Position numbers and translations under genes: made by a program. Below are positions 1 to 12,258 of a stretch of DNA of 64,000 nucleotides, piece after piece. Source of the DNA: Pseudoscleropodium purum (Eukaryota > Streptophyta > Bryopsida > Hypnales > Brachytheciaceae). Position 1 is the stretch's first letter; each line of letters begins with the position of its first letter. Under the pieces are notes generated by a model that made no database searches, was not told the DNA's origin, and worked only from the letters and a program-made list of their open reading frames with translations. The DNA lies in the NCBI GenBank assembly GCA_963969395.1, contig OZ017795.1, positions 9,114,001 through 9,178,000 of the forward strand, in the 5' to 3' direction.

Positions 1-78
1 TTAGAGAGGAGCCCGTTTCATTGTCCATTTGGATTTTACATGAATTTCTCTTCTAATGGGGCTGGCGCTGCTGTGCAG

Positions 79-1891
79 GTAAGAGGTTGTTTGATGAATT
101 GGACCGCGACCGCGATGGCCAAGTGACTCTGGATGACCTTGAAATCGCCATGAAGAAGCGAAGATTACCACAACGGTACGCGAAAGAGTTTTTAAAACGG
201 ACTCGCAAGAATTGGTTTGCGAAATCGATTGGTTGGAGTGAGTTTCATTCGTTGATGGAGCAAAAGGAGCCCAAAATGCTGCGGGCGTACACCACAATGA
301 GTTTGAGCAAGTCAGGCACTCTGCAGAAGAATCAGGTGTTGGTTTCCTTGCGGAACGCAGGGCTGCCTGCTACAGATGGGAACGCCGCGGCCATGATGAA
401 GTTCCTGAATGTGGACGCCGAGGGCTCGATTGCATATGGCCAATTTCGGAACTTCATGCTGCTGCTCCCACCAGAGCGTCTTGGAGATGATCCACGGTGC
501 GGTCAATTGTTTCTCGACATTTTCTCCTATTGCAATTCCATATGAAGTGCTTCGTTCCTACCTTAATTCTCTTCATTCTCTTGCGAAAGGTGGCTTATAG
601 TTCTGTATGTCTGTGTTTGATGATTAGGATGGTGTGGTTTGAAGCTGCGACTGTAGTACCCATGGCGCCCCCTGTGGATATTCCAGCTGGTTCAGTTCTG
701 AAGTCTGCGTTAGCAGGGGGTTTGGCGAGTGCTCTTTCGACTTCCATGTTACATCCGCTTGATACTGTAAAGGTGAGACCGCTATAAAGGAACTACAGTT
801 ATTACAGCCCGGTATTGCTCTATTGTCTTTGTTGCAGAGAGAATAGCAATGTTGGATAGTTTGTGTACAGTTCATCAAGTATACTGCTTTCATTTGAAAA
901 GTGACACAGGAAACTCATTCCCTCGGCTTTCAGCTGTTTTTGAGTGGTTTCTCTTTACTGTGGGTTTCTAACGTGGGTCTTCAGGAGGATTTCACTGCAC
1001 TAAATTTTTTTTTTTTATGGATATCGTATGAATAAGTTCTAAATTTCCAAAGTTTTGATCATAGGGTGAGTAAATCGGTGGGTAGTCATTGACTCTCAGC
1101 TGTCGTATATTATCGTAGATCCTAAATATGTACTTGCCAGTACAATTTACTGCACTCATGGCCTACCCACGGCAAAAAGTCTCCCACAAGAATATTTTTC
1201 CTCTCTGACCTAGATTTTCACCTGTTTTGTGCAGACAAGGGTTCAAGCGTCGACCTTGTCATTTCCAGAGGTGATTGCCAAGTTGCCTCAGATTGGTATC
1301 AGGGGCATGTACCGTGGGTCTATTCCAGCGATTCTAGGTCAATTCACCAGGTAAAGCCTCATATCAATTTCTTCTTCTGTTATCTTTGTTTTGCTCTTGT
1401 AATCCATATGGTCAAGCACCTAATCAGAAACGGAGAGTGGGAATCGAAAAGGTGGCCGGGTTTTGTATGATTCAAAAATTGATATTCTGGAGCAAATCTC
1501 TACTTTCTGGAATGTGCCAGTCATGGAATTCGGACAGGGGTCTTGGAAGCCAGCAAGCTTCTCTTAAAAAATATGGCACCAAACGTTTCTGATCTTCAGG
1601 TACGCATGCAGCAGTTGTACGTGTATTTTCAATACCGACCCTCTGCTTGGAAATTAACCCAAATGGCCAATAGCAGCAACTTCCGTAACGATAGGAGTTG
1701 AAGCAATAGGCTTCATTCAAAGGTAATAACATGTACCAGTAGAAAGAAGAATCGCATCCTACATTATTTTTTGAACAATAGAAATATGTTGGAAGGTTAC
1801 TATTGTCAACTATTAGCTTTCAAATTGAACTTTTTATCTTAGCTTGGGTGCTGATGGGTTAGTTGTGCAGATGCTGTAATCATATTCTGAC

Positions 1892-1946
<55 letters not shown>

Positions 1947-2888
1947 ACGGCAACAGGTGCAATCTTTGTCTTCCTTTACGAGCACTGTAATTGGGACAGC
2001 TGTTCGAATCCCTTGTGAGGTGCTGAAACAGCGGCTGCAAGCTGGGTTGTACAACAGCGTGGGGGAAGCTATTGTAGGCACATATCAACGAGATGGCTTG
2101 AAAGGCTTCTTCAGAGGAACAGGTGTTACCTTGTGTAGAGAGGTTCCATTCTATGTCGCTGGCATGAGTATCTATGAGGAAGCTAAGAAGGTAAGTTCCA
2201 TATGCACTCATTGCGAAAACCATCAGATTTTGAAGACTAGAACTTTTTATTTCAAATCCATCTTAAGGTAGAGAATACTATTTACATCACTTCATGTATT
2301 TTAGCCAATACGAAAAAGTGTATTTCCATTGAGAGATCTTCAGTGCAGTAGAAAGATCACTTTGGGTGTAAGAGCCAAGTGTTTGGACGTCAATTTTTCA
2401 TCACTATGTAACAATTTCGTATGCAATCATTCAAAGATGAGTGGGCAATAGACATTTCGCCAAGTCATACTGACGCCCAACTCGCCAATTGAAAGTCAAC
2501 GGAGTGTTTTGAAAGAGATGAGTTAATGGAATGTGGCTTTTTTCAGGTTGTCCAAAAGGTGTTGAACAGAGAACTGCAACCGTGGGAGACCATTGCAGTA
2601 GGTGGCCTCTCTGGTGGCCTTGCAGCTATTGCGACAACCCCGTTCGATGTGATGAAGACGAGAACGATGACTGCAGCGCCAGGCATGCCATCCACCATGG
2701 GCACGATCATGGTTGCGATTGTGAAAGACGAAGGTCTCCTGGCCCTTTTCAAAGGTGCAATACCGCGCTTCTTTTGGATTGCGCCTCTCGGAGCCATGAA
2801 CTTCGCAGGGTATGAGCTCGCTAAGCGAGCCATGGAGAACAAAGAAAAAGAAGTTCAAGCGTTAGGGGAACAGGAGAAGTCCAGATAA
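79..2888 (+). CDS. SAMTL: EF-hand mitochondrial-carrier-family protein, SAMTL-like (3' part, six exons)
   Basis: Visible coding exons are 79-496, 628-772, 1235-1350, 1521-1599, 1957-2190 and 2547-2888. The 5' part of the gene lies outside the window. About 443 residues are seen, against roughly 820 in the Arabidopsis relative At2g35800. The first exon has a canonical EF-hand loop (DRDRDGQVTLDD) and a degenerate second one (NVDAEGSIAYGQ). Three carrier repeats follow, each with its P-x-[DE]-x-x-[KR] signature: PLDTVKTR, PCEVLKQR and PFDVMKTR. The conserved stretches FEAATVV, ILGQFTSHG and APLGAMNFAGYELAK place it with the plant S-adenosylmethionine-transporter-like clade. Members are inner-membrane carriers of plastids or mitochondria. 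SAM transport is inferred from family naming and is not visible in sequence. The EF-hand suggests calcium control. The gene runs in the same direction as the PNC carrier gene 3 kb downstream. Confidence 0.93.
1896..1944. repeat. (TC)n microsatellite in SAMTL intron
   Basis: An uninterrupted TC dinucleotide run of about 49 bases lies 12 bases upstream of the acceptor used at 1957. It may double as an extended polypyrimidine tract. Its length should vary between individuals. Confidence 0.95.
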
Positions 2889-5160
2889 CTAACTAAAAGC
2901 CTGCTTGCTGGTGCTATTCCCATTTTTCATGGGAATCTCTCTGTATCCCCAGTCAACACTTTCATTTCAATGATAGAAATGCTGTACATATGTTTTGGAA
3001 AAAGGGCCTTCGGGTGCAAAGAGGAAGGATTTGACAGTCCCAGTTCAGTTTAGTTTGCTGATTGCCGCAACAACAACTTTTGACTTTAGTTAGACGTGTG
3101 CATATCAAACTAAGCCGGTCAAGACCTGTGCATGAGAACTGAGGGTAAGAAAAATTCTCGGTTGCGTCCCACAATGTTGTCATTGTCGAGGAGTTGATTT
3201 CTGGCCTTCTTTGACAAGGTCTCCTGTTTTTAGTGCTCCATCTCCTCTCTTTTGGGTATAGCGTTGTGGCAAACGAGGGCTGGGCTTCAGGAATCGCTGA
3301 CCCCAGAAGAAGGGTCTCTGAAGATTTGCTTAGAAACTTGGAAGTTTGATGAAATTGAATTGAGCAAATGATCATGTTTTCAAAGGATATGAGCTGCGAG
3401 GGTTGCCTACAGGATTGTTGAGGAATTCTGAAAGTGTCCTTATTTATTGTTGGAGCAGCTTTTTGATCTAAGATAGATACACCCAAATGTGCCACTGACC
3501 TTAAACCGTTAAACCGTTATCTACACTTAGTGTACATCTCCTAAGTCAGTTTTGTACCTGTGTGGAAGAAACACTTTCAAAACCAAACTTTGTTCCTTAA
3601 TAACTTTTGCATATAGTATCTAAATGCCATGTTTTCTGGTATGTTGGAACCTCCTTTTATTTGCCAACAAGAACATATGAAAATCTGATCAGTCTAATGA
3701 TAGCAAATAGGCTTAGTAGCAAAAAGTGTCGGTTTGGGCAGTACCCACCTTATTCTTTGTAGATTCTGTGAGAGTATTAGAATGCCATGTTCTTTGGTGC
3801 ATTGGAACCTTGGCTCCTTTCACTTGCCAACAATTTTCACTTGATTTTTGTACTACTTAATTTGACTTGACCCTATGAATATAGGGTCATTGTTAAATTA
3901 TTAATCTACATTGCATTTTATGATTCATCTTCAAAATTTTGGAAATGTAGAGGCTACTCAAGGTCCTCAAGACATTAACATCTTCTAATGATTAATTCAA
4001 TACTTCAATAGAATGGGCTTCAATTTAAAAACCCATGAATTATTCAATAAGGCAAAAATATATTCCCTTCAAAGGTATGAAAGATAGAATATTCTACATT
4101 TGTAAAAGTTGAAGATTTAAAGTTGTAAAGATTTGAAAATAATCCCAAATTGTAGAATTGTATTACAAAATGCAAGTTAGAATATTCATATAATGCTAAT
4201 TTCTAAACAAAAGTTGTAAAATATGAATAATATAGTTCATATCAATATGGTAACATCAACAATTACATTAACGAATATTTTTCAATGAAATTTGAAACAA
4301 AGAATTGAAAATTCCTTCTAAATTTGACCACAAATTAACCATTTATCATTTTCACAAGTGTTATTTTTTAGTTTAAAATATTATATTTTTTGATTATGGT
4401 GTTTTATTTTAGATTTTTATTTTACTCGTTTATTGAAGTCATTTTTTAGCATTGGAAAAGTTGGTCTTTGATGTTGTATATTTATATACTTTGCACTCTA
4501 AAAGGTTTTCAAAAAAAAGTTGTCAATATCATTACACCATACAAAAGTAAAGAAACAAACACAAGAATTTATAGGTATTTAGATGGATGAAAATCAACAA
4601 TTTCATTTGCTTGAGACATGTTTGTGTTCATGTATTGTTCAAAATTAGAACCTCCAATTCTTTAGGGTTCATATACATTAGATAAGGCAAATATAGGAGA
4701 AGAGATACCAACATTATTCCAATCAAGAAACATGTGGAACAACCCATGAATAGTAAAAAAGAGGTGCGATATCCAATTTTGTAAATGGTCTTTAATCATT
4801 CATTATTTTTTCCTAAATAGTAGTGGTATCTTATCTCGTTTTTGTTTTTTTCATTTACTTTAGGCAATGCGAAAAGCGAATATCAATGAAGCAATTAAGT
4901 TATTTATATCCACAAAAATGGATGAAACTTACAATATATAGATGAAAATTTATTTATTCATCCAAAAAAGTTCGACATCATCCCCAGATTTGGTAGCATG
5001 TGTAATTTGGTAGCATTCGAATGTCTAAGACCCGAAAACCCCTAAAAAAATTCTGCATCCCAAACGAAGTCCCCAACCAGATGTCACAACCACCGAGTCA
5101 CTCACTTACGTCAGACAATCAGTCAAATCGCATGACGTCATCCTCTCCAGATTCCCCCAA
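2889..5160. other. Intergenic: SAMTL 3' UTR, then AT-rich repeat DNA
   Basis: No gene seen. The first several hundred bases are presumably 3' UTR. A direct repeat sits at about 3622-3672 and 3780-3835; both copies share AATGCCATGTT, TTGGAACCT and TTGCCAACAA. From about 4040 to 4480 the sequence is strongly AT-rich and resembles 16720-17060 in the same orientation, so it is probably an old dispersed repeat. Confidence 0.6.
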
Positions 5161-5166
5161 ATCCAA

Positions 5167-6142
5167 TTTATATATCCACATGGCCACGTGGACATCCGAA
5201 TTGGAGTCCAGCTCAGCACACACCGTACAGTGCAACTACTCCAGCTCTTGCCAAATCTCGGCCTTGAGTACATCTCACAGTCGCCCCGGTCGCAAGCGAA
5301 GGTTCCCACGCACGAGGTGATCCAAATCTACAAGTGCCCTAGAGCATCCACATCTTCGAGTTTCGACCCCAAATTTACCAGGACCTATGGGGTCCAATTC
5401 TGCAAAGGTAGGCGGCGCCCAAACAGGCTGACCCACGGCCACAGGAGATAGACACCCTACGACCATGCATTCCGACGACCGTGGCACCGTCTCCATTTTG
5501 TCACGCATTCGCCTACCTGCTGCTGTTGTTGTTGTTATTGCTGTTGTTGCGACGATCGTTCTTAGCGATGGCGTAGCTCGATCTTCCTCTGACGTAAGTT
5601 CGCAGCGTAACTCTTCGCTGCTATCGAATATTTCTTTGCTGCGATTTCCCGATTCGGCCGACTCGCAAACAAATTCTGTTTATTTTTTGTTAGAGAATCG
5701 CAACAACACATAATTGGTGAGTTTTTTTTTATTCATTTTAGCTTCGCTGATTTTTTTCTGTATCAGAACCGGGTTTTTTGTTTCTGGAGTGACGATCTCT
5801 GCGAGATCGCATATCCTAAAAAGAAGTTCCTATTCATTGTGTACCAATTTCTTTAGATGTTTTCGTAAGGAGAGTCTTATTTAGTTTTTCGACGGATTGC
5901 TTTTGTTCTTGTTATGTCACTGAATTAGGTTAAAGTTTTTTGTATAAGACCTTGTCCTGATGATTTTATGAGTTTCTTTTAATGCTCTAATGAGCACAGG
6001 GCTGGTGAGAGAGATGAGAGTGGGAGAATTTTGGATTGTCTTTTTTTTTTTTCCGTAGGTGAGATTTTGGCAGGTATAGAATTCTTTTTGTAAGTAGAAT
6101 TGTAATGGAATCGTGTAGGGGAGGAATTGGAGAGCGTGCAAG
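5167..6142 (+). promoter_or_regulatory. Probable PNC promoter and leader: TATA-like box, G-box, candidate leader intron
   Basis: A TATA-like TTTATATAT sits at 5167-5175 and a palindromic G-box core CACGTG (inside CCACGTGG) at 5185-5190. A good donor, GTAAGT, at 5594-5599 and acceptors such as TTGGCAG just before 6072 suggest that the 5' UTR is spliced before the ATG at 6143. An upstream ORF (5465-5713) lies in the leader; its start encodes a hydrophobic stretch (LPAAVVVVIAVVATIVL). Transcript ends are not known from sequence alone. Confidence 0.4.
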
Positions 6143-9100
6143 ATGGCGTTGGATTTTAAGTCATTGACGGAAGCTACTTCCGGTGCCGTTGGCGGCCTTC
6201 TTAGCACCACTATTCTTTACCCTTTGGACACGTGCAAGTCCAAGTATCAAGCGGAAGCTCGGGCTGGCGCATCACGCAAGTATAAGTAAGCGTGACTCTT
6301 ATGGTTGAACATTGAAGTGGTTTGAAGTGACTGATTTGATTGAAGTGATTGTTGTATGGATGTTAGATTACAAACTTCTTGTACTTTTCATTTGGTTTAA
6401 CATTCTTTAGTTCTTGTAAGCCCTTCATCCTTTTATTGGGAGAACTGGAAGCATGAGCATGATTTTTTAACATTGCAAGAGATTGTTTGTATAGAAGTTG
6501 ACCTTTAGGCTTTTTTTCCTAGTAACAAAATTTTCTAAGTTCTCAATTGGCAAGAATTCTTTAGTCCTTGTAAGCCCTGCACTTTTAGAGTTGGAATGAA
6601 CATCGCATTCTCGTTGGCTTTGCGAAGTTGAATTTTATTTAGCACTCTTTTACTCCTCTCGCTTGCTTGATCTGCTATTACAGGCCAAATAGCAAGCTCT
6701 AATGCAAATTTTATATACACATTTAATAGAATTATGATAGTGATTCTGGATTCTTGGGTCTCTAAAGAGGAGCTCTGTCAGTTGACCTTGGAAGGTTTAC
6801 CTATCTTTGTGCTGTTAGCTGGGTTTACCCCGTTTCTGGCTTTCTATTCGCTTCAACAATAGCGTTGGAGATTTGAATGGTTTTGATTACTTTTTGCTAG
6901 GTTAGGAATGGCAAGGTAGCAAGGCAACATACAATCTTTATGTAAACATTTGATAGAATAAGGACGATGAATTTGGATTCTTCGGTTGGGTTCAGAAGTG
7001 TGGTTCTAAGAACTTTTGTGGAGGCTCTAGGAGTTCACATATTTTTGTGCTCTTGGACAAATGCACTTGTTTTATTGTTACTATTTTTGAAACGTTAGCT
7101 CTCTTTGTGCTGTTCAGTGGCTTTACCCTGTTTCTGGCTGTTGCATTCGCTTCAACAGTGACGTAGTAGATTTGAATGATGTTGACTATGGGTCTCTTGA
7201 TTTGTTTTGCACAGGTCTCCTTTTGATGTGTTACGGGAGTCAGTAGCATCGGGCAAGGTGTTGTCATTGTACCAGGGTATTGGCACGAAGAATCTGCAGT
7301 CTGTGATTTCACAATTCATCTATTTCTATAGTTACAGCATCTTCAAGCAATGGTATTTAGCGAAGGCGAGAGTATCGAAAATGGGCACCGGAACCAATCT
7401 CCTAGTTGCTGCTGCAGCTGGCGCATGCACTGTCGTGTTGACACAGGTTAGCTGCAACTGATTGAAAGTTGTAGAATTTGTATACAGGAAGTGCAGGATA
7501 TCTCTTGATGCTTCTTTTCGGTAATGAGTTGATTTTGTAACGCTTGCATATTTAACTTGTAACATACACAACATTATTAAGTTCGAAATTTTTTATTTCT
7601 ATCACAATTCAGTTCTCAATGTGGACGCAGTTAATTTATGAGAACCTGATTTTCGTGATTGCTAGAGTATCTACACCTTTTAGCGAACCTGCCTTTATTG
7701 ACTTTATCAGTATCTACACGTGTGGAGAACTATTAGATGGAGCTAGAAAAATCCTAAATTCCTTATCAATGAATCCATGGATTTGCAAGTACCGGATGAG
7801 CTCAAAGATTTTGCCTCTTGACTCGATTCTAAAGGTGTTTACTGCAGAGTTTGAGGTTCAGCGTGTCAAGTATTAATTTTTAGTGTACATATGAACAGTA
7901 ATAATACTTTATTTTAAATTCAATAGTTGTATTTGTTTTACCAACTTGCGTTTCTTTTGACAATCAATTTAAAGGCAATCACAGGAAGATGAAATCATTG
8001 TTTTAGATTGCACATCTCATTTTTTGAACTTGCATTTTTTGAGTGCAGCCTCTAGACACTGCATCTACCAGGATGCAGACTAGCGCTTTTGGAAAATCGA
8101 AATCTTTATGGGCTACACTGACAGAGGGAAGCTGGAGGGAGGCTTACGGTGGCTTTGGAGCTTCGCTTGTCTTAACTTCTAATCCTGCCATTCAGGTTCT
8201 AGATTTTTTTCTACATTGCTTTTTATTTTGTGTTCATTCTTTTGTACTTGGCTACAAGAAACTTTGTCTACGTTTGCATAACATTCTTGAATTGCTTACA
8301 AGCCATCCTCTAGTGGATTACTTCTACATTTCTGTATACCAGTGATATTCATTGTAATAGTATGATGGAAGTCTTAGGCAGTTAACAATAATATTAGCTG
8401 AATATATCTTGCACTCAATAGATCTAGAGCTTTCCTATATCTTGGTATTATATTAGTATATATGACAACATATGACAGAGGTGTTGGGTTCCCCACCTTA
8501 TTTTGCACACAATGTTACTCTTTTTTGGCTCCTCCAAGTTCTTCATTCTCTCCTAGCCGTTTGATTGTGTTTCATCATCCTCTCCACCGTACTGTAGTGT
8601 TCTCATGGCTCCTCATAAGCCGACGCAGAAGGATTGTCTTTCGACTAGCTGAATAACATATGCGAGTCACTTTGGATTGTTTGGGAAACATTTTTGTTCT
8701 GTTCTTTAGATACACGTTTGTGTCTGAAAACAGGAATCACCTAACTAGTGGTGATGGTATTGCAGTACACTGTATTTGAACAGCTGAAGGAGTTTTTGCT
8801 ACGACCTGAAGTAGCTGTAGAGGCGGTGGGCACAGACAGGTCTCGGATCAAGCCCAAGGTCTTGACCGCTTTTCAAGCATTTGCTGTTGGAGCACTGGCG
8901 AAGACCGTAGCCACATTTCTAACGTATCCAGCTATCAGGTGATATTCCTTTCTAACGTTCCTATACATTCCAATGAGTGATATGGACATGTCTTACTCCA
9001 CCTAATCCTATGTCTGTATTCCAAGTAGTGCATTGAAAATCCGTAGTTTGAATTGTGTACTCGAAGTCCATGCTCTGGATGCATAACAGAGTCTGTCCGA

Positions 9101-10062
9101 ATAACTTCTCAATCATTCAAAGTAATGTTTGAATCTTCAAAAAGAAACCAGCGTTTATGACCAATTCGATGAAAACAAATTTTTACAAAAATATGAAACA
9201 ATATCCGTACAAAGATATTAACAAAAATACCCAAGATTATAAAAAAGGATTTGGGCATGTAAGGGTTAATGCCGCAGCCCAGTGCATGTGATGTTAACGG
9301 AGTTTTATAGTATTTGACACTCAATAGCGTTGCATGTAAACGTGACATTAAAGAAGTGACTTTGAATCAACATAACATTATAATACCATGGAGCTGTGTC
9401 CGAAGGTCGAAATAGAAAATGGAGGGTATTCCTCCGCGGGATAACTGGGCAAGCAATGAATTGAAATCGACAGTTCAGTACATGGGTTCTCCTATTCCTA
9501 TATTCTTGCATTGTTCTTATATTCTTGACTTGCAAGGACAATCTAAAATTGTCTAAAAAATTGGTGGTCCTGGTTGAATCTTCAAGTGCTGCAAAGCCTT
9601 TTTCTTACATTTTTGAAATAGGGTTGAAAGCCTTATGATTTAAAGGACAACTGTACTAATTTATCCATCAATTTTTTTCCTTGCAGGGCAAAGGTGATCA
9701 TTCAAGCAGCCGAATCCGAGGAAGACAAGGCAATGCGGGTGAACGGAGGGTCAAACCCAAAGGCAAGGCGTCGTGCTACAAACATGTTGCAAGCGTGGCA
9801 ACAAATAGCAACAGAGGAAGGGTTGAAGGGGTATTTCAAGGGGTTGAATGCCCAAATTGTGAAAACAGTTTTGTCAGCTGCTCTCATGCTAATGATCAAG
9901 GAGAAAGTGGCCACTGGCACATGGGTGACCATGTTGGCGTTTCAGAAGTGGTTGCAAGCTGGTGAACAGAAATTCAAAACCAGCGTGGGAGTGACTCCCA
10001 AGGCCATCGTTCCCATAGTCGGCATCGCTGCTCTTGCCTCGCATTCTGCTACTAGTAGATAG
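6143..10062 (+). CDS. PNC: Peroxisomal adenine nucleotide carrier (PNC1/PNC2 type)
   Basis: There are five exons: 6143-6285, 7215-7446, 8049-8195, 8766-8938 and 9687-10062. They total 1071 bases and encode 356 residues; the Arabidopsis proteins have about 320. The protein starts [18 protein letters not shown]. It is a mitochondrial-carrier-fold protein with three repeats: the first signature is YPLDTCKSK, the second QPLDTASTR and the third the unusual YPAIRAK. The conserved blocks [33 protein letters not shown] and MIKEK match plant PNC proteins. These import ATP into peroxisomes in exchange for AMP or ADP, to feed acyl-CoA activation in beta-oxidation. The C-terminal tail, from about residue 320, is longer than in Arabidopsis. 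The ATG is chosen because the family's conserved N-terminus starts there. Confidence 0.95.
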
Positions 10063-12258
10063 ATCACCTCACGCCCGACTGCATAACATTAAATTGAGAA
10101 GGTTTCATACCGTGGGTCCTTGGAATCAATTGCCATCTTGTGCAACCAAATCCTTTGCTACGAAAGGTAGCTACTTAGAGCAGGGTTATCTAATGAACAA
10201 ATAGGCACTAATCATGAAACGCGAGCTGTATTGCTACTTAATGTAATGTTATGTGGCAGCTCCCATGAGGGTAGAAACCAGAAGTGCAAACTGAGGGGAC
10301 AAGCTCATTGCATTCTGTTGTTTCAATTTACCAGCTGAGGAACGGAGTTTTGGAGACGTGAGTTCCAGGAATTATAGATCTGCAAGCTCTGTACCGAACT
10401 GTCAGCTTGGTGGTAAGCTTCTCTGTACAAACATTCTTGGCCGCGCTTTTTACAATGTAAACACTAGTTTGGGGTTGGCTGCATACAGTGTTGGCTGGGT
10501 ACTGTAGCTTTGGATTCAGGTGGTATCCTCCATTCAAGTGGCGGTGAATAGAAGCCAGTTACATTTTCATTAGTCGAGTAGATAGCCAACTACAGAAGTA
10601 GTGGATTTGAAGGTTCAAACTCAGGCGGCTAATTTGTTGGAAAGGGGCCCCTGCATGTACTCGTTTCTTGAATGATGCTCCTATGCTGGGCATGGAATAA
10701 TTTGCGTTTCTCACTTGAATACTCTTCAACATTAGAAAAAAATCTTGACTTGATCATCTCATGACTCAGGCCTATGATGGTTGGGGTAACTTTTGTTCTT
10801 ACAGGTCATATATCTATGACGTGATGATTTCGTACAGGTCATTGTCTTTGGATTTATATCTTTGATGGTACAAAGGTATCTTTTTGCCTTTCTTGAAGGG
10901 TCTGAATACCCTTGGACACCCATGCCTAAGGAATCCTTGTGTGCATCATATTGAGCTGATGTTAGGTGGGAGGTACGAACTGCATCAGGAAGAAGACAGC
11001 TGTCAGCCTACTCACTAAGCGTCATACATGCTTTTTCAAATTTTTTATTCTGTTTATTTTGTCGTCATCAACAATGGAGAAGGTTGAATTCCCAAATTAC
11101 TAGAAAAATTGTAAACAGAGGCGGAATCCAATGGACTACTTGTTTTAATATCTCATTTATGATTAACAATCTTATTAACAAGCAATGACACAATGAGAGG
11201 CTCTGTCCCACTCAGTGTAGCTAGGCTCCACAACTCCTTGTGCAATTGCACTGTTCATTTAGCCTCTTTCATGTCAGACTGGTCTCGGGATTCAATTTTC
11301 GAATATCAACAAATTTTGTTCATAAGGGCTTGCTACTCAAAATTTTCTGACTTCACTTTTGATGTGGCTTGAGTTAAAGCAACGCCTGCTGCCTTTTGGT
11401 TCAGAGCCCAAGTGAATGCCTCAGAGGTGAAATCATCTTGTCCAATGAACCGCAGGCAGTGCTGTAAACATGAATGCAAAATTACATAACTAAGCTAGAG
11501 CCACCCATTACCAACCAGTACCCCATAGGCAATCAATAGGGGCAGAAATTCAAGAGAAGCTGTGATTAATTTTCAACCATTAGTTCTTGGTTTCCAACCA
11601 TTAGTTCTTCCATTCTTGAATGACACGTGCTTGATTTGGAGTGCCAAAGTGAACAAGTACATTAGTCTCTTAGATGAGTATTTTTGGTATAGTAAACTTT
11701 GGACATGGGTCCAAACCAACTTTTGGCTTTAAAAATTCATAATAATTTCAGTTCAAGCAATAAAATTACCAAAATTTCTGCAATCCCCATCATTTCTATC
11801 AATGCACCTCTGGAAATATTTGCTTTGTCTTGCACTACTCCAGATCATGTCCACAATTGCTTATTTAATCGGTTATGGGTGGATCCACTGTAGCAGAACA
11901 TGTTACTGATGGTTGTAGGTTCTACAGCTTGATTCATTTGGAAGGATTCCTGCCAACAACAATAATCGTTGATTCAACCCGCCTTACAGAACCTACCAAT
12001 AATTTCAGGACGAAAAAGAGAGCGACCAGAACCGGCAATCAAACGACTCACAGGAGGATTCACAGGAGGCAGTATAGATCCAGGGCTTGATCCATTTGGA
12101 AGGATTCCTGCCAACAATAATCGTTGATTCAAACTGCATCACAGAACCTACCAATTTCAGGGCGTAAAAGACAGTAACCAATAACGGCAATCAAACGACT
12201 CACATCAAGATTCACACGAGGCAGGAGGATAAATCCAGGGCTTGTACCGTGAATAAAT
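10063..12258. other. Intergenic between convergent PNC and VIP3 genes
   Basis: This holds the 3' ends of two tail-to-tail genes. No coding region is recognised and the short ORFs have no family features. The right end holds the tandem repeat at 11927-12239. Confidence 0.6.
11927..12239. repeat. Tandem duplication, unit about 157 bp
   Basis: Two units, about 11927-12084 and 12085-12239, share TTTGGAAGGATTCCTGCCAA, AATCGTTGATTCAA, ACAGAACCTACCAAT and GGCAATCAAACGACTCACA in the same order. The pair ends 20 bases before the VIP3 stop codon, so it probably lies in that gene's 3' UTR. Confidence 0.9.

Noticed and set aside
1834..2223. Minus-strand ORFs with Arg-Glu repeats
   Set aside because: Their repeats are only a translation of the (TC)n microsatellite.
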